A stretch of 64,000 nucleotides of DNA, from positions 682,001 through 746,000 of the forward strand of contig NZ_JACYMM010000001.1 of the NCBI RefSeq assembly GCF_020858115.1, in the 5' to 3' direction. This DNA comes from Janthinobacterium sp. FW305-129. GTDB taxonomy: Bacteria > Pseudomonadota > Gammaproteobacteria > Burkholderiales > Burkholderiaceae_D. Numbering within the stretch: position 1 is the stretch's first letter; each line of letters starts with the position of its first letter. The notes under the pieces were generated by a model, which was not told the origin of the DNA, searched no databases, and worked only from the letters and a program-made list of their open reading frames with translations. Positions 45,488 through 54,339 of the stretch are shown in pieces. A program made the position numbers and the translations under genes.

Positions 45488-46624
45488 ATGACTACCCTTC
45501 TTCAGCGTGACATTCAAACCTGGCGCGACATCGGCGGCCTGCACACGGCCGAGGAAATCGCCCACCAGCCGGCCATCTGGCGCGCGCTGGCCGGCATTTT
45601 GCGCAACGAGCAAGCCAGCCTGGCCGCCTTCCTGGGCGACGCGCTGTCCAATCCCGCGCAGCGCGTCATCCTGACGGGCGCCGGCAGCTCGGCGTATGTG
45701 GGCGAAATCGTCGTCGACACCTTGAATGCGGCCTGGCCCGCGCAGATCCGCGCCATCGCCACCACCACCCTGCTGACGCACCACGAGCTGTACCTGGAAG
45801 CGGATGCGCCCACCCTGCTCGTCTCGTTTGCCCGCAGCGGCGACAGCCCGGAAAGCCTGGCGGCCGTGGAACTGCTGCGCCAGGTCGTGCCCGGCGCGCG
45901 CTTTTTAAATATCACCTGCAACGCGGACGGCAAGCTGGCGCGCCAGGGCGCCAACGACAGCAGTACCTTTAACCTGCTGATGCCGGAAGGCAGCTGCGAC
46001 CGCGGCTTCGCCATGACCAGCAGCTTTAGCAGCATGCTGCTGGCGGCCCTGTCGGTCCTGGGCAAGGACGTCGACGTGGCGCGCCTGGAGAGCCTGGCGC
46101 AGCTGGGCGAACAAGCCTTGCGCGACTGGTCGGCTCCCGTGGCAGAGCTGGGATCAACACCCGTGCAGCGCGTCGTCTACCTGGGCAGCGGTCCGCTGGA
46201 AGCGCTGGCCAAGGAAGCGGCATTGAAAATCCTGGAATTGACGGGCGGTCGCGTGATGGCGATGGCGAATACCGCGCTGGGCTTCCGCCACGGCCCGAAA
46301 TCGGCCGTCACCACGGAGTCCCTGGTGATCCTGCTGCGCAGCAGCAAACCCTTGGCGCGCCAGTATGAAGACGATCTATTGAAAGAACTGCAGCGCGACA
46401 GCGTGGCGCAGGCGTGCCTGACGGTAGGCATCGGCGGCGACCTGTCAGCCGACGCTCCGGCCTGGCCCGACGCCTGGCTGGCCCCGCTGTGGCTGCTGAT
46501 GGCGCAACAATATGCGCTGCACCAGTCCGCGCTGCTGCAACTGCGCCCCGACAATCCATTCGCCGGCGGCATCGTCAACCGTGTCGTGCAGGGCGTCACC
46601 ATCTATGGCCATGACCAATTCTAA
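45488..46624 (+). CDS. agaS: D-galactosamine-6-phosphate deaminase/isomerase AgaS
   Basis: 378 residues, two SIS domains: the first from about 35-165 (VILTGAGSSAYVGE) and the second from about 210-340 (VVYLGSGPLEALAKEAALKILELTGG). AgaS turns galactosamine-6-phosphate into tagatose-6-phosphate and ammonia. Length and both domains match the family; the related glucosamine-fructose-6-phosphate synthase is excluded by the absent glutaminase domain. It is first in the operon agaS-agaK-agaZ and ends inside the start of the kinase gene (14-bp overlap). The ribosome site is weak. Confidence 0.9.
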   Translation: MTTLLQRDIQTWRDIGGLHTAEEIAHQPAIWRALAGILRNEQASLAAFLGDALSNPAQRVILTGAGSSAYVGEIVVDTLNAAWPAQIRAIATTTLLTHHELYLEADAPTLLVSFARSGDSPESLAAVELLRQVVPGARFLNITCNADGKLARQGANDSSTFNLLMPEGSCDRGFAMTSSFSSMLLAALSVLGKDVDVARLESLAQLGEQALRDWSAPVAELGSTPVQRVVYLGSGPLEALAKEAALKILELTGGRVMAMANTALGFRHGPKSAVTTESLVILLRSSKPLARQYEDDLLKELQRDSVAQACLTVGIGGDLSADAPAWPDAWLAPLWLLMAQQYALHQSALLQLRPDNPFAGGIVNRVVQGVTIYGHDQF

Positions 46625-47573
46625 TCACACGGCCGGCTACCACGGCATCGACATCGGAGGCAGCAAGATGGAGCTGGTCGCCTTTGCCGACCGCGACGGC
46701 GCGCTGGCCGAGGTGTTCCGCGAACGGGTGGCCACGCCGGGCGACGATTTTAGCGCCTTCGTGCAAGCGATCGTCGGCCTGGTGGCGCGCGGCGACGCCG
46801 CCCTGGGTACGACGGCGCCCGTCGGCATCGGCTTGCCCGGCGTGATCGACAGCGCCAGCGGCCGCCAGCTCAGTTCCAACGTGCCGGCCCTGAACGGCCG
46901 CCTGGTGGCGCAAACCCTGCAGCAAGCCTTGCAACGCCCTGTCGCCATCGGCAACGATTGCCAGTGCTTCGCCCTGTCGGAAGCGCAAGGCGGCGCGGCC
47001 GACCATGCCGCCAGCATGTTCGGCGCCATCCTCGGCACGGGCGCGGGCGGCGGCTATTGCGTGGGCGGCCAGCTGCTGCGCGGCTTGAACGGCGTGGCCG
47101 GCGAATGGGGCCACTGGAGCCTGCCCGCCACCCTGCTGGCGCAGCATGGCTTGACCGAATACCCGTGCCCGTGCGGCAAGGCGGGCTGCCTGGAGCGCTA
47201 TGTCTCCGGCCCCGCCATGAGCAAGTTATATGCGCATTTCGGCGGCGAAGGCACAGAACCGCTGGCCACGCTGGCCATCGTGGCACGCGCCAACATGGGC
47301 GACGCCGTGGCGCAGCGCACGGTGGCCGTGCACCTCGACGTGCTGGGTCACGCGCTGGCCGGCCTGGTGCTGGCCTACGACCCGCACGTCATCGTGCTCG
47401 GTGGCGGCCTGTCCAAGCTGCCGCACCTGTACGACAAGCTGCCGGCGGCCGTCAGGCGCCATTTATTCCCCGGCGTGCACGTGCCGCCCATCCTGCCGCC
47501 CCGCTTTGGCGACGCCGGCGGCGCGCGCGGCGCGGCCCTTTTGATACGACAACATATAAAGGCGTCAACATGA
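46611..47573 (+). CDS. agaK: ROK family kinase, probable N-acetylgalactosamine kinase AgaK
   Basis: 320 residues from ATG 46611. ROK fold: the phosphate loop DIGGSK (14-19), catalytic D116 in GND, GTGAGGG near 142-148, and the zinc motif H168, C186, C188 and C193 (CPCGKAGC). It phosphorylates a free sugar at the 6-OH; in this operon the substrate is most likely GalNAc because no phosphotransferase system is present to do it during import. N-acetylglucosamine or glucose kinase activity is the alternative that sequence alone cannot exclude. It overlaps both neighbours. Confidence 0.85.
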   Translation: MTNSNHTAGYHGIDIGGSKMELVAFADRDGALAEVFRERVATPGDDFSAFVQAIVGLVARGDAALGTTAPVGIGLPGVIDSASGRQLSSNVPALNGRLVAQTLQQALQRPVAIGNDCQCFALSEAQGGAADHAASMFGAILGTGAGGGYCVGGQLLRGLNGVAGEWGHWSLPATLLAQHGLTEYPCPCGKAGCLERYVSGPAMSKLYAHFGGEGTEPLATLAIVARANMGDAVAQRTVAVHLDVLGHALAGLVLAYDPHVIVLGGGLSKLPHLYDKLPAAVRRHLFPGVHVPPILPPRFGDAGGARGAALLIRQHIKAST

Positions 47574-48916
47574 TGAAGCAAGCGGAAAACCCGACTTTTA
47601 CCCTGTCGCCCATCCAGCAAGTGATCAAGGCGCACCGCCGCGGCGAGCGCGTTGGCTTGTACGCCGTCTGCTGCAGCCATCCGAGCGTGCTGCGCGCCGC
47701 CATGCGCGTGGCCAGCGACTACGACACCGTGCTGCTGATCGAGGCGACGTCGAACCAGGTCGACCAGTTCGGCGGCTACACGGGCATGACACCAAACGTT
47801 TTCCGCGACACCATGCTGGCGCTGGCCCGCGAACAGGGCTTCCCCGCCAGCCGCCTGGTGCTGGGCGGCGACCACCTGGGTCCGAACGCCTGGCAGCACC
47901 TCGATGCGGCTACCGCCATGGATCACGCCGAAACGCTGATCGCCGCGTATGCGTCGGCCGGCTTCCATAAAATCCACCTCGATTGCAGCATGCGCTGTGC
48001 CGACGACCCCCTGCAGCTCGATGATGAAACCGTGGCCGCCCGTTCGGCGCGCCTGTGCATCGTCGCCGAAGCGGCGGCGGCCGCCGCCGGCTTCGCGCCG
48101 CCCGTCTACGTGATCGGCACGGAAGTGCCGATTCCCGGCGGCGAAGCGTCCTTGGCGCAGGCCGGCGCCGTCACCAGCCCACAGGCCGCGCGCCGCACCC
48201 TCGACGTGCATTGCCGCGCCTTCCTCGACAACGGCCTGCACGACGCATGGCGCCGCGTCATCGCCATGGTGGTGCAGCCGGGCGTCGATTTCGACCAGAG
48301 CAGCATCCAGCACTACGATGCGGATGCCGCCGCCGAGCTGTCGGCCTTCGTCGCCGAGCAGCCCGGCCTCGTGTTCGAAGCCCATTCCACCGACTACCAG
48401 CGCGAATCGGCCCTGCACGCCATGGTGCGCGACCATTTCGCCATCCTGAAAGTGGGCCCGGCCGCCACCTTCGCCCTGCGCGAGGCGCTGTTCGCCCTGT
48501 GCCAGATCGAGGAAGAACTGCTGCCGGCGCACGCCACCTCGCAGCTGATGCAGGTGCTCGACGACGTGATGGTGGCCAAGCCGAAGAACTGGATCAAGCA
48601 TTACCTGGGCACGCCGGACGAGCAGCGCCTGATGCGCCGCTACGGCTTGAGCGACCGTTGCCGCTATTACTGGGGCGAGCCGGAAGTGGCGGCCGCCGTC
48701 GGCAAGCTGCTGGCCAACCTGGACGCCGCGGCGATTCCGCTGCCGCTGCTGAGCCAGCATTTGCCGGAACAGTATCTGGCCGTGGTGCAGGGCAGCCTGG
48801 AAGCCGAGGCGCCGGCCTTGATCGAGCACAAGATCGGCAGCTTGCTGGCGCAATATGCGCGCGCCTGCAACCGCAATGCGGCAGTGGCCGCCATTGCCGA
48901 AGCGGCAATCTGTTAA
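47570..48916 (+). CDS. agaZ: AgaZ/GatZ/KbaZ family protein of tagatose catabolism
   Basis: 448 residues from ATG 47570, overlapping the kinase stop codon by 4 bp. The family is a TIM barrel of class II aldolase descent: HRRGERVGLYAVCCSHPSVL at the start, then LVLGGDHLGPNAW and KIHLDCSM. In E. coli these proteins stabilise the catalytic aldolase GatY/KbaY that splits tagatose-1,6-bisphosphate. They have also been called tagatose-6-phosphate kinase, an old name with weak support. No GatY/KbaY gene and no recognisable tagatose-6-phosphate kinase are in the window. Either they are elsewhere or this protein does more here. Confidence 0.88.
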   Translation: MMKQAENPTFTLSPIQQVIKAHRRGERVGLYAVCCSHPSVLRAAMRVASDYDTVLLIEATSNQVDQFGGYTGMTPNVFRDTMLALAREQGFPASRLVLGGDHLGPNAWQHLDAATAMDHAETLIAAYASAGFHKIHLDCSMRCADDPLQLDDETVAARSARLCIVAEAAAAAAGFAPPVYVIGTEVPIPGGEASLAQAGAVTSPQAARRTLDVHCRAFLDNGLHDAWRRVIAMVVQPGVDFDQSSIQHYDADAAAELSAFVAEQPGLVFEAHSTDYQRESALHAMVRDHFAILKVGPAATFALREALFALCQIEEELLPAHATSQLMQVLDDVMVAKPKNWIKHYLGTPDEQRLMRRYGLSDRCRYYWGEPEVAAAVGKLLANLDAAAIPLPLLSQHLPEQYLAVVQGSLEAEAPALIEHKIGSLLAQYARACNRNAAVAAIAEAAIC

Positions 48917-48951
48917 GCTCGGTATTTTCATTTTTTACTGAGCCCGCCACC

Positions 48952-49719
48952 ATGCGAAATACCAGCCAACGCCGTGAATCCATCCTCCAAATGCTTGCCC
49001 AGCAGGGCTCGGTGCAGGTGACCGATCTGGTGGAAAAGCTCGGCGTGTCCGCGGTCACCATCCGCAGCGACTTGAATGCGCTGGAAGCGCAAGGCATGGC
49101 CACGCGCAGCCACGGCGGCGCGACCCTGACGCGCACGCCGCCGCCCGAGCACACGATACGCCAGAAGGATGCCATCAACCACGAGCAGAAGGAGCGCATC
49201 GGCGCGTATGCGGCGCGGCTGGTGGAACCGGGCGACAACATCATCATCGACTCGGGCACCACCACCATCTCGCTGGCGCGCCATCTGCGCGATGCGACTG
49301 GCGTGACGGTGGCCACGAATGGCCTGAACATCGCGTGGGAGCTGGCCGACGCTCCCGGCGTGGACCTGATCCTCACGGGCGGCCTGCTGCGCAAGCAGTC
49401 GCTGTCAATCCAGGGCAGCCAGGCCGAAACCTGCTTGCAAGCCTACAGCTTCGACAAACTGTTTTTGGGCGTGGACGGCTTCGACCTGCAGTTCGGCGTC
49501 ACCACCCACCACGAAGCGGAAGCAAGCCTGAACCACAAGATGGTGGAACGGGCGAAGAAAATCATCGTCCTCACGGACGCCTCCAAGTTCGGCCGCGTCA
49601 GCCTGCACCGCATCGTGCAACTGGACCGCGTCGATACCGTCATCACCGATGCCAGCATCAGCCAGGAATACCGCGAAGGGCTGCACAAGCTGGGCATCGA
49701 ACTTTTTATAGCGGAATAA
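48952..49719 (+). CDS. agaR: DeoR family repressor AgaR
   Basis: 255 residues. DeoR helix-turn-helix at about 5-55 (RRESILQMLAQQGSVQVTDL, VSAVTIRSDLNALEAQG) and a sugar phosphate-binding effector domain (IDSGTTTISLARHL, VATNGLNIAWEL, LFLGVDG, KIIVLTDASKFG). Position in the aga operon makes it the likely owner of the CTTTCG operators at 45409 and elsewhere. In E. coli, AgaR represses and is relieved by a phosphorylated amino sugar. It starts 36 bp after agaZ, probably on the same transcript, giving self-control. Confidence 0.9.
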   Translation: MRNTSQRRESILQMLAQQGSVQVTDLVEKLGVSAVTIRSDLNALEAQGMATRSHGGATLTRTPPPEHTIRQKDAINHEQKERIGAYAARLVEPGDNIIIDSGTTTISLARHLRDATGVTVATNGLNIAWELADAPGVDLILTGGLLRKQSLSIQGSQAETCLQAYSFDKLFLGVDGFDLQFGVTTHHEAEASLNHKMVERAKKIIVLTDASKFGRVSLHRIVQLDRVDTVITDASISQEYREGLHKLGIELFIAE

Positions 49720-49722
49720 CAC

Positions 49723-50817
49723 ATGCTGAGCGGCAGAATCCTTACCCCATCTGGCTGGATCACGGGCACCATCACTTTTGACCAGCGCATCGTCCAGATA
49801 CAAGAAGACCCTGCCGCCGACAGCGCGCTGACCATCCTGCCCGGCTTCATCGACCTGCACGTGCATGGCGCGGCCGGCGTCGACATCATGGAGGGCGGTG
49901 ACGCGGGCGCCACCGTGGCGCGGGTGCATGCGCGCCACGGCACCACGGCCCTGCTGGGCACCACCCTGACGGCGAAGGAGCCGTCGATCGTGCGCGCCCT
50001 GCAAGGGCTGGCCGGCGTCATCGCCGAGCGCCCGGCCAACGGCGCGCGCATGCTGGGCGTGCACCTGGAAGGCCCGTTTTTGAACTTGCACCGCCTGGGC
50101 GCGCAGCCTCCCGACGTGGTGCAAGCAAGCCTGGCGCTGGTGCAGCGCTTCCACGCCCTCGCCCCCATCAAGGTGCTCACCATGGCGCCGGAAATCCCCG
50201 GCCACCTGGAACTGATCCCGCAACTGGCGGCGATGGGCATCCGCGTGCAGATCGGCCACAGCGCCGGCACGTATGACGAAGGCCTGGCGGCGCTGCAGGC
50301 CGGAGTCTCCGGCTTTACCCACCTGTACAACGGCATGACGGGCATGACGCACTACGACCAGGGCATGGTGGGCGCGGCCCTGGCGCATGCCGAATACGCG
50401 GAAATCATCCCCGACCTGCAGCACGTGGCCAAGGGCGCCCTGCGCGCGGCCCTGCGCGCCATCCCGCGCCTGTACGGCGTGACGGACGCCACCTCGGCCA
50501 CCGGCATGCCCGATGGCGAATACGGACTGGGCACGCAGCGCGTCTACAAATGCCTGGGCTGCGTGCGTCTGGCCACGGGATCGCTGGCCGGCAGCGTGCT
50601 GACCATGGACCAGGCCCTGCGCAATTTCGTCGAGCTGGGCCTGGACCTGGCGGACGCCTCGAACCGTTTGTCGCTGTACCCGGCCGATTACCTGGGCGAA
50701 TCCGAACGGGGCCGTTTGGCACCCGGCGCCTGGGCCGATATCGTCGTCCTCGATCCCCAATTACAGCCAGTGTCCGTCTTCGTCGAAGGCGCGGCCATCG
50801 ATCTTTCCACCCGCTAG
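49723..50817 (+). CDS. agaA: N-acetylgalactosamine-6-phosphate deacetylase
   Basis: 364 residues, amidohydrolase of the NagA/AgaA family. Metal-binding H46 and H48 (DLHVHG), HLEGPF and THLYNGMTGMTHYDQG are all present. It removes acetate from GalNAc-6-phosphate to give galactosamine-6-phosphate for AgaS. NagA on GlcNAc-6-phosphate is the alternative, but no glucosamine-6-phosphate deaminase (NagB) is here while AgaS is. It starts 4 bp after agaR. Confidence 0.87.
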   Translation: MLSGRILTPSGWITGTITFDQRIVQIQEDPAADSALTILPGFIDLHVHGAAGVDIMEGGDAGATVARVHARHGTTALLGTTLTAKEPSIVRALQGLAGVIAERPANGARMLGVHLEGPFLNLHRLGAQPPDVVQASLALVQRFHALAPIKVLTMAPEIPGHLELIPQLAAMGIRVQIGHSAGTYDEGLAALQAGVSGFTHLYNGMTGMTHYDQGMVGAALAHAEYAEIIPDLQHVAKGALRAALRAIPRLYGVTDATSATGMPDGEYGLGTQRVYKCLGCVRLATGSLAGSVLTMDQALRNFVELGLDLADASNRLSLYPADYLGESERGRLAPGAWADIVVLDPQLQPVSVFVEGAAIDLSTR

Positions 50818-50867
50818 ATTCAGTCCCTAGACCCAGCCCCCAACCTCAACCCCGTCCCGGAGTTTTC

Positions 50868-52655
50868 ATGCACGACACGTCACACAAGGCCCCCGTGTGG
50901 GCCATGCGCTACCTGCTATTTATTGCCGGCATGGGGGGATTGCTGTACGGCATAGACATCGGCATCATCGCCGGCGCCCTGCCCTACCTGGAGTCGACGG
51001 CCTCGGTGGCCTGGAAACTGACGGCCCAGCAGCTGAGTTTTATCGTCGCCGCCGTGCTCCTGGGTTCAGTCCTGTCGTCGCTGTTCGCCGGCGCCCTGGC
51101 CGACATCCTGGGCCGGCGCTGGGTGATGTTCCTGGCCGGCGCCCTGTTCAGCGCCAGCATTCCATTGATTGCCCTGGCCGACGGCTACACGCCGCTGCTG
51201 CTGGGCCGTCTGCTGCAAGGCATCAGCGGCGGCTTGATCGGCGTCGTCGTGCCCCTGTACCTGGCCGAATGCCTGCCCGCGCAGCAGCGCGGACGCGGTG
51301 CCGCCCTGTTCCAGCTGCTGCTGACCATCGGCCTGGTGGCCGCCGCCCTGATCGGCCTGCTGCAAGCGCAGACGGTGGAAACGGCCACGCAGGCGGCGCA
51401 AGCCTTGCCGGAAGCGGGCCGCATCGCCGCCATCTTCACGGCCAAGGACCACGCCTGGCGCAGCATCTTCTGGGTTTGCCTGACGCCGGGCCTCGTGTTT
51501 ACCATCGGCGCCCTGCTGCTGCCCGAGTCGCCGCGCTGGCTGGCGCAACGGGGCCGCATCGAGCAGGCGCGCCAGTCGCTGCTGCGCACGCGCCTGCCCG
51601 CCGCCGCCGACATCGAGTTGCGCGAGATGCAAGACACGCCGGAAAACGCGGCCAAGGCCAGCGGCAAGGCGAAAGACCCGCTGCTGAGCCGCCGCTACGT
51701 GCTGCCCTTCCTGCTGGCCTGCCTGATTCTCGCCTGCACGCAAGCGACAGGCATCAATTCCATCCTCGCCTATGTCGTCAATATTTTGAACCAGGCGGGC
51801 CTGTCGGGCGCCTCGGCCAACATGGCGGACGTACTTTTAAAAGTACTGAACGCCGTGATGACGGTGGTGGCCGTGCTGCTGGTCGACCGCAAGGGCCGCA
51901 AGTTCCTGCTGATGCTGGGCACGGGCGGTATCGTCGTCTCGCTGCTGGCGGCCGGCTTGCTGTTCCGCGGCGCCGAAGCGCACCTGGCCGACGTTCGCCC
52001 CGCCATCGCCGCCCAGGTGCAGCACGACGGCCTGGCCGTGCGCCTCGATGCGGCCACCCTGACGGCGCTGGGCGCGGCCGCCGACGGCACGCCGCAGCAG
52101 CTGACCATCGCCTACGCCTACGGCCCCTTCACCAACGTAAAAAGCCTGCGCAGCGACGATCCCGTGCTGCGCCAGGTGTCCATCGCACGCGCGGACGCCG
52201 TGCAGGCCGACAGCGTCATCGGCGTGTTCTTCCGCAAACTGCACCTGAACCCCTTCGCCGACCCGGCCGCCGGGCGCGAGGCGCCGCTGCGCATCGAAAA
52301 GGCCAGCCTGGGCCCCGTGCCCTCGTCCACGCATGGCTGGCTGGTGGCGATCGCCATCTGCGTGTTCGTTTCCAGCTTTGCCGTGGGACCGGGCGTGTGC
52401 GTCTGGCTGGCCCTGTCCGAGCTGATGCCGACGCGTATCCGCTCGAACGGCATGAGCATCGCCCTGCTGGTGAACCAGTTCGTCTCGACGGTGATCGCCG
52501 CCATCTTCCTGCCCACCGTCGGCTTGCATGGCTATTCGACACTTTTCTTCTTCGGCGCCGGCTGCACCGTGCTGTATTTCCTGGCGGCCGCGTTTTTGCT
52601 CCCCGAAACCAAGGGCAAGACGCTGGAAGAGATCGAAGCGCACTTTTCCAGGTAA
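50868..52655 (+). CDS. agaP: Sugar porter (MFS) with large periplasmic insertion, probable GalNAc permease
   Basis: 595 residues, sugar porter family: GLLYGIDIGIIAGAL in helix 1, ADILGRRWVM in loop 2-3, PESPRWL after helix 6, ATGINSILAYVV in helix 7 and LPETKGKTLEEIE at the end. It is about 120 residues longer than GalP or XylE. The extra part (about 365-490) lies between helices 9 and 10, is polar and charged, and should face the periplasm. Proton-linked import of free GalNAc fits an operon whose kinase acts in the cytoplasm. It begins 50 bp after agaA and ends before a strong terminator. Confidence 0.87.
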   Translation: MHDTSHKAPVWAMRYLLFIAGMGGLLYGIDIGIIAGALPYLESTASVAWKLTAQQLSFIVAAVLLGSVLSSLFAGALADILGRRWVMFLAGALFSASIPLIALADGYTPLLLGRLLQGISGGLIGVVVPLYLAECLPAQQRGRGAALFQLLLTIGLVAAALIGLLQAQTVETATQAAQALPEAGRIAAIFTAKDHAWRSIFWVCLTPGLVFTIGALLLPESPRWLAQRGRIEQARQSLLRTRLPAAADIELREMQDTPENAAKASGKAKDPLLSRRYVLPFLLACLILACTQATGINSILAYVVNILNQAGLSGASANMADVLLKVLNAVMTVVAVLLVDRKGRKFLLMLGTGGIVVSLLAAGLLFRGAEAHLADVRPAIAAQVQHDGLAVRLDAATLTALGAAADGTPQQLTIAYAYGPFTNVKSLRSDDPVLRQVSIARADAVQADSVIGVFFRKLHLNPFADPAAGREAPLRIEKASLGPVPSSTHGWLVAIAICVFVSSFAVGPGVCVWLALSELMPTRIRSNGMSIALLVNQFVSTVIAAIFLPTVGLHGYSTLFFFGAGCTVLYFLAAAFLLPETKGKTLEEIEAHFSR

Positions 52656-52687
52656 GCCAAAGTAACCATTTGTAGCAGTCTCCTTTC

Positions 52688-52719
52688 CAGCCCCGGCCCA
52701 CATCCGGGGCTGTTTTTTT
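52688..52719 (+). terminator. Rho-independent terminator of the aga operon
   Basis: CAGCCCCGG (52688-52696) and CCGGGGCTG (52704-52712), a perfect 9-bp stem with a 7-nt loop, followed by seven T. It starts 33 bp after the permease stop codon and is the clearest terminator in the window. Confidence 0.9.
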
Positions 52720-52865
52720 GCCTGTTTCGCAAGTTGACAGGGCGGGCGCGCACGGCAATGTACGGTTTTCCTTCTGGAATTACGGGCGCGTGGGCTAGAA
52801 TCTGGCTGCGTCGTGCTACTCACGAGGCGGCAATGGCGCCATGACAAAAACCACCAGGAGACACA

Positions 52866-54263
52866 GTGAGCTTATTTAGAACCAAGAATTTGGATGACAT
52901 GATTGCCCACAGCAAGAAGCCGGGAGGACTGGCCAAGGTGCTGGGACCGTTCGACCTTGTCCTCATGGGCATAGGCGCCATCGTCGGCACCGGCATTTTC
53001 GTACTCACCGGCACGGGTGCGCTGACGGCCGGCCCCGCCCTGTCGCTGTCCTTCGTCGTGGCGGCCGTCGCCTGCTGCTTCGCCGCCCTGTGCTATGCGG
53101 AATTCGCTTCCACCGTGCCGGTGGCCGGCTCCATCTACACCTACAGCTATGCGACTTTGGGCGAGCTGGCCGCCTGGATGATAGGCTGGGACTTGCTGCT
53201 CGAATACGGCCTGGCCGCGGCCGCCGTCTCCGTCGGCTGGTCCGGCTACTTCCAGTCGCTGCTGTCGGGCTTCGGCATCGCCCTGCCCGTGGCCCTGACG
53301 GCCGCACCGGGCGCCCTGCCCGGCGTGACGACCTTCATCAACCTGCCGGCCCTCGTCATCATGCTGGCCCTGACGGCCATGCTGGGCTGGGGCGTGCGCG
53401 AATCGGCGCGCCTGAACAACATCATGGTGGCCATCAAGGTGGGCGTGGTGCTGCTGTTCATCATCTTCGGTGCGCGCCACGTGCAGCCGGCCAACTGGCA
53501 GCCCTACATGCCCTTCGGCTACCACGGCATGCTGAGCGCCGCCGCCCTCGTCTTCTTCGCCTTCATCGGCTTCGACGCCGTCACCTCGGCCGCCGAGGAA
53601 GTCAAGAAGCCGTCGCGCGACCTGCCGATCGGCATCATCGGTTCGCTGGCCGTGTGCGCCGTGCTGTACGTGGTGGTCTCGGCCATCATGACGGGCATCG
53701 TGCCGTACCAGAAATTCCTCGGCGTCGACCATCCCGTCTCGCTGGCCCTGCAATATGCGGGCGAAAACTGGATCGCCGGCTTCGTCGACCTGGGCGCCAT
53801 CCTCGGCATGACCACCGTGATCCTCGTGATGGCCTTCGGCCAGACGCGCATCATCTTCGCCATGTCGCGCGACGGCTTGCTGCCCAAGCGCCTGTCGACC
53901 GTGCACCCGCGCTTCCACACGCCATTCTTCGCCACCTGGCTGGTCGGCATCGTCTTCGGCCTGATCGCCGCCACGATCCCGCTCAACATCCTCGCCGAGC
54001 TGATCAACATCGGCACCCTGGCCGCCTTCACCATGGTGTCGATTGCCGTGGTGGTGCTGCGCAAGAAGCGCCCGGACCTGCCGCGCGCCTTCCGCTGCCC
54101 CGGCGTACCGTTCGTGCCGGCGCTGGCCGTGATCCTGTGCGTGGGCCTGATGAGCTTCCTCAGCTGGGTCACCTGGATGGCCTTTACCATCTGGCTGGTG
54201 ATCGGCCTGGCCATCTACTTCGGCTATGCGCGCCGCCGTTCGCTGCTGCATCCGCAGCAGTAA
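52866..54263 (+). CDS. APC family cationic-type amino acid permease
   Basis: 465 residues from GTG 52866 with AGGAGA 5 bp before it. Twelve predicted helices. GIGAIVGTGIFVLTGT in helix 1, the ALCYAEFASTVPVAGSIYTYSYATLGE segment and FIGFDAVTSAAEEVKKPSRDLPIGI mark the CAT group of the APC superfamily (as in YfnA and GabP relatives). It moves amino acids across the inner membrane; cationic amino acids or a broad range are most likely. It stands alone, after the aga terminator. Confidence 0.88.
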   Translation: MSLFRTKNLDDMIAHSKKPGGLAKVLGPFDLVLMGIGAIVGTGIFVLTGTGALTAGPALSLSFVVAAVACCFAALCYAEFASTVPVAGSIYTYSYATLGELAAWMIGWDLLLEYGLAAAAVSVGWSGYFQSLLSGFGIALPVALTAAPGALPGVTTFINLPALVIMLALTAMLGWGVRESARLNNIMVAIKVGVVLLFIIFGARHVQPANWQPYMPFGYHGMLSAAALVFFAFIGFDAVTSAAEEVKKPSRDLPIGIIGSLAVCAVLYVVVSAIMTGIVPYQKFLGVDHPVSLALQYAGENWIAGFVDLGAILGMTTVILVMAFGQTRIIFAMSRDGLLPKRLSTVHPRFHTPFFATWLVGIVFGLIAATIPLNILAELINIGTLAAFTMVSIAVVVLRKKRPDLPRAFRCPGVPFVPALAVILCVGLMSFLSWVTWMAFTIWLVIGLAIYFGYARRRSLLHPQQ

Positions 54264-54273
54264 AAAGTCCCGT

Positions 54274-54296
54274 GCAGCGACACATCCTGTCGCTGC
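54274..54296 (+). terminator. Hairpin after the amino acid permease
   Basis: GCAGCGACA and TGTCGCTGC form a perfect 9-bp stem with a 5-nt loop, 11 bp after the permease stop. It lacks a clear T-run. Confidence 0.45.
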
Positions 54297-54339
54297 CGCA
54301 GTTAAGATGGCGGTCTCGCAACCCTGCAGGCCGCCATCC

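Noticed and set aside
45238..45510. A 90-codon + strand frame in the GH31/agaS gap
   Set aside because: It runs across the agaS promoter and operator repeats and into agaS in another frame; composition follows the AT-rich control region.
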